DNA of 40,313 nucleotides from assembly GCA_035576005.1 (NCBI GenBank), contig DATLXH010000075.1, positions 1 through 40,313 of the forward strand, written 5' to 3'. Below, one piece after another: positions 16,935 to 25,072 of this stretch. Source of the DNA: DATLXH01 sp035576005 (GTDB lineage Bacteria; Acidobacteriota; Thermoanaerobaculia; Gp7-AA8). Each line of letters opens with the position of its first letter. The stretch's first letter is position 1. The position numbers and the translations under genes are program-made. The notes beneath the pieces are model-generated. The model worked only from the letters and a program-made list of their open reading frames with translations, was not told where the DNA came from and did no database searches.

Positions 16935-18803
16935 ATGAAACGAGTCAGAGTGCGGGCGCCGCTGCGCGCCGACCTGGCCGGCGGCACACTTGACCTCTGG
17001 CCTTTATACCTTTTCCATCCAGGAGCGCGAACGGTCAACGTCGCGATTTCCTATCACGCGGAATCCGAGGTGGGACTTACTACGGATCCGGGAATCGAGA
17101 TCTTTCTCACCGATCTGAACTACCGAAAACGTTACGAGACTCTTGCAGAAGCGTCGGCTGATCCGAAGGTCGTTCTGATCGCGAAGGCGCTCGAACACTT
17201 TGGTCTGACAGGTGTCAGCGTTACTACGCGAACCGACGCTCCGCGCGGTTCGGGACTCGGCGGCTCGTCCGCGCTGACTGTCACGCTCGTGCGCGCGCTC
17301 TCGGAGGTTGCGAACGCGCCGGTCGAGGGCGATGAGCTCATTACCCTGGTCCGTGATCTCGAGTCCCGACTCCTCCAGTCGCCAGCTGGTGTTCAGGATT
17401 ACTACCCGCCTGTCTATGGCGGCCTCGCGTCACTGCATCTCAATCCAGGAAAGATCACTCGCGTCCCGATCGCACTTCCCGTCGAGGAACTGGCTGAGCA
17501 CTTCGTTCTTCACTACAGCGAGGTGTCGCACTTCTCCGGAACCAACAACTGGGAGATCTACAAGAGGCACATCGATGGCGACGAGGCGGTGCGCGAGGGG
17601 CTGGGCCGGCTCGCTACGACGTCGCGGAAAATGGAAGACGCACTGACTGCAGGTGATCTCGCAAAGGCCGGGGCGGCACTGGGCGAAGAGTGGGAGAATC
17701 GCAAGGCGCTGATCGCAGGAGTCTCCACTCCGGAGATCGACGAAGCGATCGCGGCAGCAGCCAAAGCGGGAGCGTGGGGCGGGAAGGTCTGCGGCGCCGG
17801 CGGTGGTGGCTGCATTGTGTTTCTGATGCCCCCCAGGAAACGAAAGGCCGTTCTCAAGGCACTCTCGAAGGTGCCGGGGCGCGTGGTCGAGGCCAACCCG
17901 GTTTCGCATGGACTCACGATCGACCTGCTTGGAAGTGAGCAGGCCGCCTTCGGATTTGCCGGACGTCGTTTCAGGCCCAAGCGATCCGACGTCTCGCTCG
18001 AACAGCTCTATCTCACGACTGACAGGCCCGGCGAGTACCAGCCGCATGTCATGGCGGAAGCCGTTATCACCTTCGATGAGCCGCGAAGTGGGCTCCATTG
18101 CCAGATCGTGCGCGCGAGCATGGCGCCACTCGATCAGCATGCACAAGTAGTCCGGTGGGAACAGGCCGTGGCTGTTAACGTCGACGAGCTCACACTCTCT
18201 CCGGTCCCCGATCCACAGCGCGCGACGAGCAAGGTTCCGTCCGAAATTCTCGAGACCTCCAGTGCGGACGGAGAAGAGGCGCTGCGCGAGCAGCTGATCG
18301 CGCGCGAACGATTCATCGTTCTGCAGAATCCTTCATTCAATCTCTTCTCCGAGCAGGGCGAGACCAGGGAGATGTTCATCGAGCGCTGCCTTCAGGAAGC
18401 GAATCGCCAGCTCTCGACGCAGTCCGAACGGCTCGAGAGCACCGCCCGCCGGCGACTGGATCAGATGAAGCAGGCCGTCGACCGCGAGCAGCGCGCCATT
18501 GACGATCAGGACATCCACAAGCCGGACGAGTTCCGCAACGACGTGAACATCTCGTGGGGACGGACCTTACACAACATCACCTCAGGGAAAAAGGCGACGC
18601 AAGGTCCATCCAACTCGGTCCGTGAAGACGACTACAAGGGGAAGATCTCCCAGCTCCAACGCACATGGGACCGCGAGCGAGAGGTTCTCAAGGAAGAGCT
18701 TCGAACGAAAGCGCGGTCGATCGAAGAAATTGAGCTGGCTCCTCTCTCGCGCAATATCGAGATCACCAAGTATCTGATCGTATGGGCCCCCAAACTCGGG
18801 TGA
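16935..18803 (+). CDS. GHMP kinase fused to a HerA/DUF87-ATPase-like C-terminal region
   Basis: Residues 1-~330 are a GHMP-superfamily kinase closest in look to sugar kinases such as D-glycero-alpha-D-manno-heptose-7-phosphate kinase. Seen: RAPLRADLAGGTLD (7-20, substrate site), the ATP loop DAPRGSGLGGSSALTV (101-116), and GGKVCGAGGGGCIVF (282-296, motif 3). Such kinases are ~330-350 aa and end here. Residues ~365-622 are extra. They contain a beta-rich piece (MAEAVITFDEPRSGLHCQIV), an alpha-helical stretch (FNLFSEQGETREMFIERCLQ), a coiled-coil (~485-525), then a second helical part ending in SRNIEITKYLIVWAPKLG. That order and ending resemble the C-terminal portion of bacterial HerA-like (DUF87) ATPases, but no ATPase Walker motif is present. 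This assignment is from memory of family patterns and unproven. The frame is continuous. No Shine-Dalgarno site is visible. Function of the whole protein is unknown. Confidence 0.85.
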   Translation: MKRVRVRAPLRADLAGGTLDLWPLYLFHPGARTVNVAISYHAESEVGLTTDPGIEIFLTDLNYRKRYETLAEASADPKVVLIAKALEHFGLTGVSVTTRTDAPRGSGLGGSSALTVTLVRALSEVANAPVEGDELITLVRDLESRLLQSPAGVQDYYPPVYGGLASLHLNPGKITRVPIALPVEELAEHFVLHYSEVSHFSGTNNWEIYKRHIDGDEAVREGLGRLATTSRKMEDALTAGDLAKAGAALGEEWENRKALIAGVSTPEIDEAIAAAAKAGAWGGKVCGAGGGGCIVFLMPPRKRKAVLKALSKVPGRVVEANPVSHGLTIDLLGSEQAAFGFAGRRFRPKRSDVSLEQLYLTTDRPGEYQPHVMAEAVITFDEPRSGLHCQIVRASMAPLDQHAQVVRWEQAVAVNVDELTLSPVPDPQRATSKVPSEILETSSADGEEALREQLIARERFIVLQNPSFNLFSEQGETREMFIERCLQEANRQLSTQSERLESTARRRLDQMKQAVDREQRAIDDQDIHKPDEFRNDVNISWGRTLHNITSGKKATQGPSNSVREDDYKGKISQLQRTWDREREVLKEELRTKARSIEEIELAPLSRNIEITKYLIVWAPKLG

Positions 18804-18963
18804 GAGTTGCATCGGAGAACTTTCAAAACGAATTCATCGCATCCGATCTACACCACCTCGATGAGCATTTTCATTTCGCGTCACGGGGAAGCGGTCTCCG
18901 GCGCGAGATCCCCCACGGAACGTAGTACAGTTCTTCCCTGATCACCCGGCCCAGAGGATTTCG

Positions 18964-21900
18964 ATGACGATGCGCGCACCGGCGGGCCGTACGAAGACGG
19001 CGCACAAAGTCGATCTCGCCGAGTTTGGCTGGAAGCCTTCGCTGATCGCCACAGCACGTCACTCCACGCTCCCGTGGTACGCCGACGTTCATCCCGTGAT
19101 TGATCTTCCCGGGGTCACGGCCCTCACCGACATGAGAGGGTGGGGTGCGCGCGACCGTCTGTCGCTCACGGGTCAATACGCCGCGCATCTGAGCTTCCTT
19201 CGGCGGCTAGGCGTTGTCGAGAACGAGTTTGACCCGGCGGACTGGGTTGCGCTCCGGAAGCGTGGATCCGATGTTCGCCTCATTCGCATCCGAGCGCTCG
19301 ATCATCATTCGGATGGCCGTGACGGTGCAGCGCCGCTGAGCCTCATTCAGAACTTCTCCGAGCTCGTGGAGGCCAAAGGTCTGAAGGTTCTCAGCCGATC
19401 GTGGAGCAACAGTGACGCTGCGTATTCGGAGATTCTCGTTCGGCTCGTCGAAGACGCTGCATCCGACCTCTCGTGGCTTCGTACAGCCGCCGTTGGCAGC
19501 AACATCGCTCCGCACTCTGAGGCCTTTGAGCTTCTCTTCGAGCGACCGGGTGTCTGTCTCACCTTTCGAAACTCTTCGGCACTGGAATCCGCCTCCGCGA
19601 TCCGCCGCATCGATCCCAAAATCAACCTCTTCGTCATCGGCATAGAGGCTTCGCCTCTCCGCGCTTTCTCGGCGCTCTCCGAGCTGATGCCTCCGAATTC
19701 CTCGCGTGCCACGGTTGATGAGAATGACTTCGCGAACGACTTCGTCTCGCGCTTCCAGGGTCATCACGCTGTGCTCGCAGTCGCGAGTCCTCAACTGTTC
19801 GACCGTGATTCTCAGCGAATCATCCGCGCACTGGCGGAGCGGGGGGGAAGCTTCTCGTGGCTGGCTCACGAATCAGCGCTCGATCTCATCGCCCCGATCC
19901 GTCCACTCGACACTACACCGCCGACAACATTTTCCGTCGTAGCGCCGACGCTGGAAATGCGGCGGCGCGTGGAGGAGCAGGTCGCTGCCTTCTCAGAGGA
20001 AACTGCCCGGAAGCTGCTCAAGGATTTCGTCGAGAGCGACGAGCTGGTCAGTCTCGAACAGGATGGCGAGATTCCTGCCATTCTCCTGGATCGCCCGTTG
20101 ACTCTCGAGGAACCGAAGCGCTCGTATCTCGCTGCCCTCGCGATCATGGGAGATGAGATTCCGCGCGTGGGTGCTTCGAAGTTCCTTGACTCGATCGGCT
20201 GTCAGCTTCGAATCGAGCAGCTGGCCCTCGACAGCGTGACGTATGTCGATGAGCGGATCTTCAGGTTTGCCGATCCAAACGTGCGTGCGCAACTGGAACG
20301 AACCATTCCGCCTCAGTCACGCGCTGCCCTTGCACGCCTTGGGGCCTCCCTCATGACCGGACTCGGAGAGCAGGAGACCATTCGTCGGGCGATTCTCCTC
20401 AACGAGGGGGGGAACGTCGATCGCGCTCTCTCCCTGCTCGAAAATGAGGTGAGCTGGAAAAATCTCCCACCTGACGCTGTGGTGTCTGCGCTCCGGCGGA
20501 TGCCGGAGGAGCTGATCGGTCGGTCAGAAATTTTGCTGCGCGAACTGGCAGACGGGCTACTCGCAACGGGAGCGTATCTGGAGCTCAAGAGACTGGCAAT
20601 CCGGTTTAGTCCTGCGGAGCGTCAGTTGACGTGGGCGCGAGCCGAAAGGAGGCTCGGCGGCTACGAAGAAGCGCTGCGTCACCTCTCAGAGATCGCATCC
20701 AGTGATGAAACCTTCGACTCCCTTCTTCTGGCGAGTGAGCTCCTGAGAGTTTCGGGTAAGCCGGATGAGGCACGAGCCCGGCTCACTCAGCTTCATGCCC
20801 TCGAGCAGCAGCTCGAGGACGACGACGAGAGACGGGAGCGATTGATCTTCGAAGATTCCCTGCTGACGCTGGAGGCTGGGGAAAAGCCCGCGGAGGCTGC
20901 GCGTCTATCGCGGCCCTACTTCAATGCACGGGTGGCCTTCTATCAGTCCGTTGCCGCTCGCGAATACGAGATGGCAATCTCCTTCGCCAACGAGTCCATC
21001 GAGGCTTCGGAGTCGATTGGCGAAAAGATCGACGCGACTCTCGACCTGGTCTACGCCCTTTTCATGTCTGGAGCATGGGACCTCGCGCGAAGAGAAGCGC
21101 TTCGTGGGCTTGCACTCACCGAAGAGACGGAAGGCGACAGAGGGGCCGGAGGATTTCTCTTCACCTACGGATACCTTTGCGCCGACGAAGGGTTATGGGG
21201 TGAGGCATCAGATTCCATCGAGCGACTGCGTCGGTTTTATGACTCAACCGGCGACCTTCGCCGCGTCAGTGAGATCGATCTCCTGGCAGCACAGCTGTTC
21301 CTTGGCAAGGGAGATCTTCTTCTGACGCGCCGGTACGCGACGCTGATCTCCGGCGGTGAGTTTTCGCCCGATATACTTTCTGCGGCGAATCTCATTCTTG
21401 ATGAAGCGGACTGGATCGAGGGAAAGGTTCCTGTCCAGCGAAAGGGTGTGCATCCTCTCTGTCAGGAGCTCATCGAGCGGGAAAGGATCAGCTACGCGAG
21501 AGGACGCTCCCGGATTGAAGCGAGCGCCACTGCCAGTTTCAATGACTCAATCGCGGCGTTCGAGCTTGCGAGGCTCAAAAAAAGCAAAGCGATTGAGCCG
21601 CAGGCCGCCACCAGGTCGGAGAAGTTGCGATTTTTCCGATCGCTGACAGGATTGAGTCAACGGATTTCTGACGCGGACGTGCTCGAGCACGCGCGGTTGC
21701 TGGCGGCCGAGCTCGGGATCACACGGCCTGTTGAGGCTGGACTCGATTCAGGGTCCAAGACAGAGCTTGCGGTTCTTCGCGCTCTGGCAGAACACTCGTT
21801 CCCCTTTGACGCGGAGACGTTCGGAGATCTTCGCTGGCGCTTCGCGAGCCGAAACCGACTCGGGCACTGGACGCAGTGGGGCTCGCTGCCGCCGCTCGAG

Positions 21901-23067
21901 AACAGCGAGCTCGAGAATCGCGATGAGGGCGATAAAGATTGGATCGAGTGTGGCGACGCCGCCTTGCTCTACATCAAGAAGCTTGGCGGCTGGTCGAAGC
22001 CGTCGCGCATGGCGGTCGCGAATCTCTTTCAACTCAGATCGGAGCACTACCGACTCCAGCGAATGATTGACCAGGAGACCGAGATGGCCTCCACCCCGGT
22101 TCGCAACGCCGATCCGATGGAAGGAATGGTGGGTGACTCGGCGCCGCTCAGGGAGCTCGCGCAGCTGGTGGCGAGGGTGGCCCGGCGCGATGTTCCGATC
22201 TGCATCCTGGGCGAGTCAGGCACGGGCAAGGAACTGATTGCCCGCGGCATCCATCGAAGTTCCTCGAGGCGAGGCAAGGTATTCACTGCCGTGAACTGCG
22301 CAGCGCTACCAGAGACGCTCATCGAGAGCGAGCTTTTCGGACACGTTCGCGGTGCGTTCACGGGAGCCGATCGTGACCGTGCAGGACTCATCGAGACAAC
22401 GGATGGTGGAACACTCTTTCTCGATGAAGTGGGCGAGTTGCCGATGACAGCGCAGGCGAAGCTCCTGCGAGTCCTTCAGGAGGGCGAATTCCGGCGTGTG
22501 GGCGACACAGCGAATCGAAGCGCCGACGTGCGAATCGTTGCGGCGACGAACCGAAAGCTCGAGCGGGCAGTTGACGACGGAAGGTTCCGCGAAGACCTTT
22601 ACTACCGGATTCGCGGTGTTGAGTTGAACGTCCCACCTTTGCGGGAACGCGGTGGCGACGTACTGCTCCTGGCTCGCCATTTTCTGGCCGAGGAAAAGCA
22701 GAAGCATCGCGCTGGCCCTGACCGGTTGTCTCCCGATACCGAGGCGCTTTTCACGGCGTATCACTGGCCCGGTAATGTGCGCGAGCTGCAGAATACGATT
22801 CGGGGGGCGCATGCAGTGGCCGGGGATGCCCGCGAGGTCGAGATCGAACATCTGCCCGAGCGACTTCAAAGCATCGTGGTTCCACGCTCGGCCAGCGGGA
22901 CCTATTACGAGGAGCTCGTGCGTTTCCGGAAAGCACTCGTGGAGCGCTCACTCATAGGTGCCAGCGGGAACCAGAACAAAGCAGCCCAGGCGCTCGGCAT
23001 GTCTCGCCAAGCCCTTGGCTACCAGATCCGCGAGCTCGGTATCCTCGTCAAAGAGCTCAAGGCGTAA
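18964..23067 (+). CDS. Large sigma-54-dependent transcriptional activator with STAND/TPR-like sensor
   Basis: 1367 aa. The C-terminus is a complete sigma-54 activator: AAA+ domain (~1055-1290) with Walker A GESGTGKE near 1083, the sigma-54 contact loop GAFTGA at 1130-1135, Walker B GTLFLDEVGELP, sensor region VRIVAATNRKLE, arginine-finger region FREDLYYRIRGVELNVPPLR, then a Fis-type helix-turn-helix (NQNKAAQALGMSRQALGYQI, ~1337-1356). Residues ~500-900 are helical repeats of TPR type. Residues ~1-120 (DVRLIRIRA after a hydrophobic helix) faintly recall a broken protein-kinase lobe. Residues ~195-230 (PGVCLTFRNSSALESA, NLFVIGIEAS) recall a STAND NTPase whose Walker B acidic residues are gone. 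These two N-terminal reads are inference. It would bind an enhancer and drive RpoN promoters in response to an unknown signal. The GHMP fusion gene lies 160 nt upstream on the same strand. Confidence 0.9.
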   Translation: MTMRAPAGRTKTAHKVDLAEFGWKPSLIATARHSTLPWYADVHPVIDLPGVTALTDMRGWGARDRLSLTGQYAAHLSFLRRLGVVENEFDPADWVALRKRGSDVRLIRIRALDHHSDGRDGAAPLSLIQNFSELVEAKGLKVLSRSWSNSDAAYSEILVRLVEDAASDLSWLRTAAVGSNIAPHSEAFELLFERPGVCLTFRNSSALESASAIRRIDPKINLFVIGIEASPLRAFSALSELMPPNSSRATVDENDFANDFVSRFQGHHAVLAVASPQLFDRDSQRIIRALAERGGSFSWLAHESALDLIAPIRPLDTTPPTTFSVVAPTLEMRRRVEEQVAAFSEETARKLLKDFVESDELVSLEQDGEIPAILLDRPLTLEEPKRSYLAALAIMGDEIPRVGASKFLDSIGCQLRIEQLALDSVTYVDERIFRFADPNVRAQLERTIPPQSRAALARLGASLMTGLGEQETIRRAILLNEGGNVDRALSLLENEVSWKNLPPDAVVSALRRMPEELIGRSEILLRELADGLLATGAYLELKRLAIRFSPAERQLTWARAERRLGGYEEALRHLSEIASSDETFDSLLLASELLRVSGKPDEARARLTQLHALEQQLEDDDERRERLIFEDSLLTLEAGEKPAEAARLSRPYFNARVAFYQSVAAREYEMAISFANESIEASESIGEKIDATLDLVYALFMSGAWDLARREALRGLALTEETEGDRGAGGFLFTYGYLCADEGLWGEASDSIERLRRFYDSTGDLRRVSEIDLLAAQLFLGKGDLLLTRRYATLISGGEFSPDILSAANLILDEADWIEGKVPVQRKGVHPLCQELIERERISYARGRSRIEASATASFNDSIAAFELARLKKSKAIEPQAATRSEKLRFFRSLTGLSQRISDADVLEHARLLAAELGITRPVEAGLDSGSKTELAVLRALAEHSFPFDAETFGDLRWRFASRNRLGHWTQWGSLPPLENSELENRDEGDKDWIECGDAALLYIKKLGGWSKPSRMAVANLFQLRSEHYRLQRMIDQETEMASTPVRNADPMEGMVGDSAPLRELAQLVARVARRDVPICILGESGTGKELIARGIHRSSSRRGKVFTAVNCAALPETLIESELFGHVRGAFTGADRDRAGLIETTDGGTLFLDEVGELPMTAQAKLLRVLQEGEFRRVGDTANRSADVRIVAATNRKLERAVDDGRFREDLYYRIRGVELNVPPLRERGGDVLLLARHFLAEEKQKHRAGPDRLSPDTEALFTAYHWPGNVRELQNTIRGAHAVAGDAREVEIEHLPERLQSIVVPRSASGTYYEELVRFRKALVERSLIGASGNQNKAAQALGMSRQALGYQIRELGILVKELKA

Positions 23068-23130
23068 GGCGGTGGTCGGGGCAGCAGCATTCCGCGGCTG
23101 TCCCGAAGCGGTGGGAGCCGCCGGAAACAA

Positions 23131-23336
23131 GAGCCCGCGGCAGCGGGCGAAAGATCCGTAGCACCCGGCTTCAGCCGGGTGAAGAAGGGCGCCGTGAATT
23201 CGAAGGAAGAGCCCGCGGCAGCGGGCGAAAGATCCGTAGCCCCCGGCTTCAGCCGGGTAAAGAGGGGCGCCGTGAATTCGAAGGAGAGCCCGCGGTAGCG
23301 GGCGAAAGATCCGTAGCCCCCGGCTTCAGCCGGGTG
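23131..23336. repeat. Three tandem double-hairpin repeats
   Basis: Units start at 23131, 23209 and 23286 (periods 78 and 77 nt). Each unit has a first hairpin GCCCGCGGCAGCGGGC, the linker GAAAGATCCGTAGC, and a second hairpin CCCGGCTTCAGCCGGG. Units 1 and 2 then have GGCGCCGTGAATTCGAAGG; unit 3 is cut short. They fill about half of the 431-nt gap between the activator and the nucleotidyltransferase. Reading frames through them on the minus strand are low-complexity shadows. The remainder (23337-23498) shows no gene or clear promoter. Confidence 0.9.
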
Positions 23337-23498
23337 GTGAAATGAAAATGGAACGGCGCCCTGAACGGACAGTGTGGAACTCCGGCCTGCGCCAGGGAAG
23401 CCCGATCGGCTCACAAAGGCATAAAAGGTGCAAAATCTTCCTCTCCAGCTTCCCCGAGAGCCGCGTGAGGTTCAACCAGAAAACCGACAACTCAACCC

Positions 23499-24302
23499 AT
23501 GCCACCCAATGAGCAGAAAGGCCTCGACGCCAAAGCCCAGCGTTTCTACAGGAAGTCGCTCGACCTTCTGAACGCATCCGGGATCCCCTACATGGTTGGT
23601 GGGGCCTATGCCTTCGCTCGTTACACAGGCATCGAGAGGCATACGAAAGACTTCGACCTGTTCCTCAAGCGCGAAGATTACGAAAGGATTGCGAGCGTAC
23701 TTCAGGATGCAGGATTCAAGACGGACCTCACGTTCCCTCATTGGCTCGGAAAGGCTCATCACGGCGACTATTACATCGACCTGATTTATGGATCCGGCAA
23801 CGGGGTTACTCCCGTCGACGAGTTGTGGTTCGAGCACGCAGTTGATGGTGAGGTCTTGGAAACCGGCGTCAAACTGATCCCAGCCGAAGAGATGATCTGG
23901 TCCAAAGCATTCATCATGGAGCGCGAGCGCTACGACGGAGCCGACGTCGCGCACGTCCTGCGCGACCGAAGCGACCAACTTGACTGGCACCGTCTGCTCT
24001 TCCGTTTCGGGCGTCACTGGCGCGTGCTCCTGAGCCACCTCATGCTCTTCGGTTTCATCTATCCGGGCGAGCGATCGAAAATCCCCGCATGGCTGATGCA
24101 GGAGCTGACGGGCCGACTCCAGGCCGAGCTCTCAGAGCCTGATGCCTCAACGAGCGTCTGCTACGGAACCGTGATCTCCCGTGGGCAATATCTCGACGAC
24201 ACGCACAACCGTGCCTACGACGATGCGCGCCTCGAGCCGCTCGGAGGTATGACGTCCGGGGAGATTACTCACTGGACCGACGCTATCGACAGGGAAGGGT
24301 GA
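23499..24302 (+). CDS. Nucleotidyltransferase-fold protein
   Basis: 267 aa. The N-terminal half matches a minimal nucleotidyltransferase (DNA polymerase beta-like, AbiEii/MNT type). GGAYAFARYTG (34-44) is the GG loop with a shift from the usual GS; HTKDFDLF (48-55) carries the D-x-D metal pair (D51, D53); and YIDLIYGSG (92-100) has the third acidic residue D94. The C-terminal half is helical with no known domain. The family includes antitoxin/toxin partners and enzymes that add nucleotides to proteins or small molecules; the substrate here is unknown. Its stop overlaps the possible GTG start of the phosphoesterase (GTGA), and that gene overlaps the EgtB-like gene, so the three form a tight operon. 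No Shine-Dalgarno site precedes the ATG. Confidence 0.8.
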   Translation: MPPNEQKGLDAKAQRFYRKSLDLLNASGIPYMVGGAYAFARYTGIERHTKDFDLFLKREDYERIASVLQDAGFKTDLTFPHWLGKAHHGDYYIDLIYGSGNGVTPVDELWFEHAVDGEVLETGVKLIPAEEMIWSKAFIMERERYDGADVAHVLRDRSDQLDWHRLLFRFGRHWRVLLSHLMLFGFIYPGERSKIPAWLMQELTGRLQAELSEPDASTSVCYGTVISRGQYLDDTHNRAYDDARLEPLGGMTSGEITHWTDAIDREG

Positions 24303-24307
24303 CATCG

Positions 24308-25072
24308 ATGCATACAGGGGACAAACTCCGGATCGCCGCAGTAGGCGACATCCACACGAAGACGACGTCGCAAGGCGCCTTCCGCACGCTCTTCACGGCC
24401 GTCAACGAGGCGGCAGATGTTCTACTGCTCTGTGGGGACCTCACGGATTTTGGCCTTCGCGAGGAGGCGGAAATCCTGGCCAGGGAGATCCAGACTCTTC
24501 GTGTTCCGGTTCTCGCAGTTCTCGGCAATCACGACCTGGAAGCCGATAGGCCGGCTGATCTTGTGCACATCCTTCGAGACGCCGGAGTCGTCATGCTGGA
24601 CGGAGACTCTCACGAGATAGAGGGAGTCGGCTTCGCCGGGATCAAAGGTTTCGGAGGAGGCTTTGGTCGCCGCGCCCTCGGCTCTTTCGGCGAGAAAACG
24701 ATCAAGCAGTTCGTTCATGAGAGCGTGGAGGAATCGCTCAAGCTCGAGTCAGCTTTGTCACGACTTCGGACGCCGCAAAAAATCGCGGTTCTTCACTACG
24801 CGCCCATCTCGGCGACCGTGCAGGGTGAGCCTCCCGAGATCTACCCATTTCTCGGTTCGAGCAGACTCGAAGATGTTCTCGATCGCTATCGCGTCGACGC
24901 AACATTTCACGGGCATGCACATTACGGCAGCGGATACGGTCAGACGAAACGAGGGTCACCGGTCTTCAACGTCGCAATGCATCTGCTCATGCGTGAGAAT
25001 CCTGAGCAGCCACCATTCAAGATCTTCGAAGTCCCCACTCCTGTTGCTGAAAGCTCATCGAGCGCGATATGA
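24308..25072 (+). CDS. Calcineurin-like metallophosphoesterase
   Basis: 254 aa if started at the ATG at 24308, which has AAGGG (24295-24299) 8 nt upstream. A GTG at 24299 overlapping the previous stop would add three residues. All dimetal phosphoesterase motifs are present: GDIH (D14, H16), GDLTD (D44), GNHD (N74, H75), HYAP (H163), GHAH (H201, H203). Length and motif order suit small cytoplasmic phosphodiesterases or phosphatases such as the YfcE/MJ0936 type. No signal peptide. It sits between a nucleotidyltransferase and an EgtB-like enzyme with both borders overlapping or nearly so. A role in reversing or processing what the nucleotidyltransferase makes is attractive but is inference. Confidence 0.88.
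   Translation: MHTGDKLRIAAVGDIHTKTTSQGAFRTLFTAVNEAADVLLLCGDLTDFGLREEAEILAREIQTLRVPVLAVLGNHDLEADRPADLVHILRDAGVVMLDGDSHEIEGVGFAGIKGFGGGFGRRALGSFGEKTIKQFVHESVEESLKLESALSRLRTPQKIAVLHYAPISATVQGEPPEIYPFLGSSRLEDVLDRYRVDATFHGHAHYGSGYGQTKRGSPVFNVAMHLLMRENPEQPPFKIFEVPTPVAESSSSAI

Noticed and set aside
23131..23336. CRISPR array
   Set aside because: Units are contiguous and almost identical throughout, with no unique spacers and no cas genes in the window.
23019..23414. 131-codon minus-strand frame with repeats such as RLKPGATDLSPAAAG
   Set aside because: It is the translated shadow of the tandem hairpin array; composition follows the DNA repeat and no start signal or domain is present.
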